NCBI GenBank assembly: GCA_900617975.1
Contig: UZAE01012246.1
Span: 1-44,315, forward strand
Source: Rodentolepis nana
Taxonomy: Eukaryota > Platyhelminthes > Cestoda > Cyclophyllidea > Hymenolepididae
Direction: 5' to 3'
DNA length: 44,315 nt
In this document: positions 37,771-40,700 of the stretch, in pieces
Position numbering within the stretch: the stretch's first letter is position 1
Layout of the letters: each line of letters begins with the position of its first letter
Translations under genes and position numbers: made by a program
The notes under the pieces: generated by a model
Told to the model about the DNA's origin: nothing
Database searches by the model: none
Seen by the model: only the letters and a program-made list of their open reading frames with translations

Positions 37771-40700
37771 TTAAACTCTAATTGTTTATTTTGAATGAAA
37801 AACATACCTTCGGATGTTTGCTTTGGATAGAGCTCAATTTCGAACAACCCATTTGGCTGTTTTCGATCGACCCAACTAATTAATTAGATAACATTTACAT
37901 CTAGGGAATTTAATGGTGCAATCATAAATATTAATTAAAGTGCTTTTAAATGTGTTAATCAGTAGAAGTGAGTAAGAGATAGAGAGAAAATATGCTGAAA
38001 ATATTATGCACACATATAATTACACATAGGAATATGCGTGATATTTAAAATATCTGCACGGATGTTTATTAATGGATTGAAGTTAATAGAACTTACTCAT
38101 TAAAGTCGATTTCGATTGCATTATCGGTATCCTCCATTTCTTCAACAATTATCTTTTCCAAATGCCATTTTGAAGTCGGTCCTCTACCATCGTGACCTAT
38201 TCTTACCTTCTCCAACCTTCCCAACTTCACAGCTTCTATCACGAATTCATCGACCTAATTAATGATAATAGTAGTAACAAGAAGGAAGAAAGGTGAGACT
38301 GTGAAATATCCACATCATTTCACTGGGTTTGGCGATTTTAACTTCATCTGCATAACGTTTTTTCAATCTCTACCACAATGCATAATTGGACGATAAGCAG
38401 ACAGAGGAATTCTTAGAAAAAAGCTCTTTAACCAAACCTAGGCAATTTCTAAAAGCAACTTTAGACGCAACTAATATTTTTCACAGTATTTTGAATTACG
38501 ATCATAGCTCGAAGCAAACTAAAGAGGATATTTACATTTTTTTGTGAAGAACGAGTCAAGTTTAGGGAACCTTGGGGTGAATTTAAGAAAAATAAGTATC
38601 TGTTCAAAACGGTTTTCTTGCACATTCTTTGCATTTTGCCTCATTAATTGAGGTAATGAAATCTGGGAGATCAAGAACAGTTTTGGAAGATTTAAAGCCA
38701 AATTTTTTGCATTCCCTTAGGAAAAGCTATATGAAATATAATCACATTTTGATGCAAGTATTATCAAACACTCATCTAAACCTATTTAAAAATTATTAAT
38801 AAATTTTAAACGGTCACGATTTGTGTGCTCTATGGTATACATCATTTCAATGGCTTGATAACCTTATTAGTCAACATTGGTTTAGTTTGATATTCCGATC
38901 TTCCATTTAAGGGTTTTGTTAAGGTTCTTAATAATTTGTCTTATGCGATTTTACATGATTTATAGTTATTTATTTGTAATTTAAATATGTTACCTTTCCT
39001 CTAGCAAAAGCTTCTCTGCTACGCAGTTGACGATTGCCAGAATCAGATATTGTTCCAAATATGTTTATATACACGTTAGAAGATAATTTTTCAGCTGACT
39101 GCTGGCCGGTATACACAATCACCTTATAATGCCAGGCTGAAATTTTGAATAAGAAATACTAATTTCAATGATAATATATCCATTAGTAAATATATAGCTA
39201 TTACGGTGAAATCGGCTCCAGTATTCAGTCTTGTTTAATTAAAATTTGACATCAATAGACTAACAAGCATCAAAAAAGTTAAAGCAAGACCTTTTTAATC
39301 GCATTTTTGAGCTCTAGAGCAAAAGCTACTTCTCAAGACCTAAAATTTCTTATTTTCAATCTAGCCTCTCTTTAAAGTCTGAGCTTGTCTACTTCCAATC
39401 CGTCCTTCTGTTGCTAGCATTAAGAGATAATTTAATTAAATCCAGTTGACCAACTGGATTTAACTCACTTAAACCTTTATATTTCCGTTTGTAAGTTGAT
39501 TGTACCTAAATCTCTTCAGTAACTTTTTTCGTGCTGTAAATATACGTCTTAGTCATAAAGGAAACATTTTTGTCCTTCAAAGTAATAATATTTCTATAAA
39601 TCGATAAAAATCTAAATTCAATTAAAATATATTGATTGCGGAATAGTGGCTCGGAGAGAAAATGAACGAATTTTTGGAAGATTTTATAAACTGAATTTAA
39701 ATTCGATCAAATACAGTGATGTGGAGAGAGAAGTCAGACGTCGTAAACTCCTCATACTGTCAATAAATTGTAGGGTAGCCTGAGAACAAAACGATAATTG
39801 ACGCTAAAACGCACAATTTAATAAATCTCATGCTCTTCCAAGGAATAAATTTGCATTGGTTTGAATTAGAAATGGCTGTTAAGAAGGCTCTAACCGAGTA
39901 ATTTTAATTCATTTTAACTTCTTACAAAGAGGTCACTTGAGAATAGAACTGAACAAATTAAAAAAATACAAGAGTAGCTTTAAATGTGGTAAAGCATTTT
40001 GTCCCCTTTTTAAGAGTAATTCCGTTTAGTCCCAATTATTTCACATTAATCTTCCTCTCTCGCTGTGTTTGATAAGAGAGGTAACTTAATTAGCCACTCA
40101 AAATCGTCTTTCCTCATGAAATATTCATACACACACTCTATTTGCTTTACTTGTTGTGAGCACCCATAGTGAGCAAAAACACTTTCTGTTAAGTAAAATA
40201 TTCATGCAGACTTAAAAACCATGTATCCTGCTACCCTAGCAATAAGAAGAACTAATTCTGTCAGCCTCTGTCAAATAACAGTTCAGAAACTATAGATGTT
40301 ACTAGCATCTCACAATTTTTTGATCCTTTCGCAATCGAGCGAGTTTGTGTTGAATGAGTTTAGGACAATGCAATTCGGTACGTACCTTCATAGTTGAAAA
40401 TCACAACCAAATCAAATTTTATGTAGTCGTCTTGAAGGGTAAACTCCAACCAAACAGTCACAAGCGTAAAAGTTTTAAGGATGATCGAAGCTAAATAGAT
40501 ATCATAAGTTTTTAACTGAAATCGCCCCAATTATTTGATCCAATCGATAGGTGTAGGGTTTAAAGATACTTGTATCAAGTCGAAATACTTTTTTCAAGCA
40601 TTAAGAGCTTCTGACTTAAATTAACTACGAAAATTTTCCCAGTAGAGACTGGAAAACATTTGAACCAAGTAATAGTAGTAGAAAGATTCTAAAATAGTTA

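Larger units (their letters stand above)
34274..37807. other. Intron between PLAT4 and PLAT5 (largest in window)
   Basis: About 3.5 kb. Holds the higher-GC island, retroposon copy 7, the tRNA-like relic and a (TA)n tract. Confidence 0.8.

Noticed and set aside
40386..40515. Exon-like open stretch (minus) between PLAT3 and PLAT4, with ttcag acceptor and GAAG|GTACGT donor
   Set aside because: It is phase 0 to 1, while the preceding exon ends in phase 1, so inclusion shifts the frame. PLAT3 joins PLAT4 cleanly without it and the translation has no PLAT signature.
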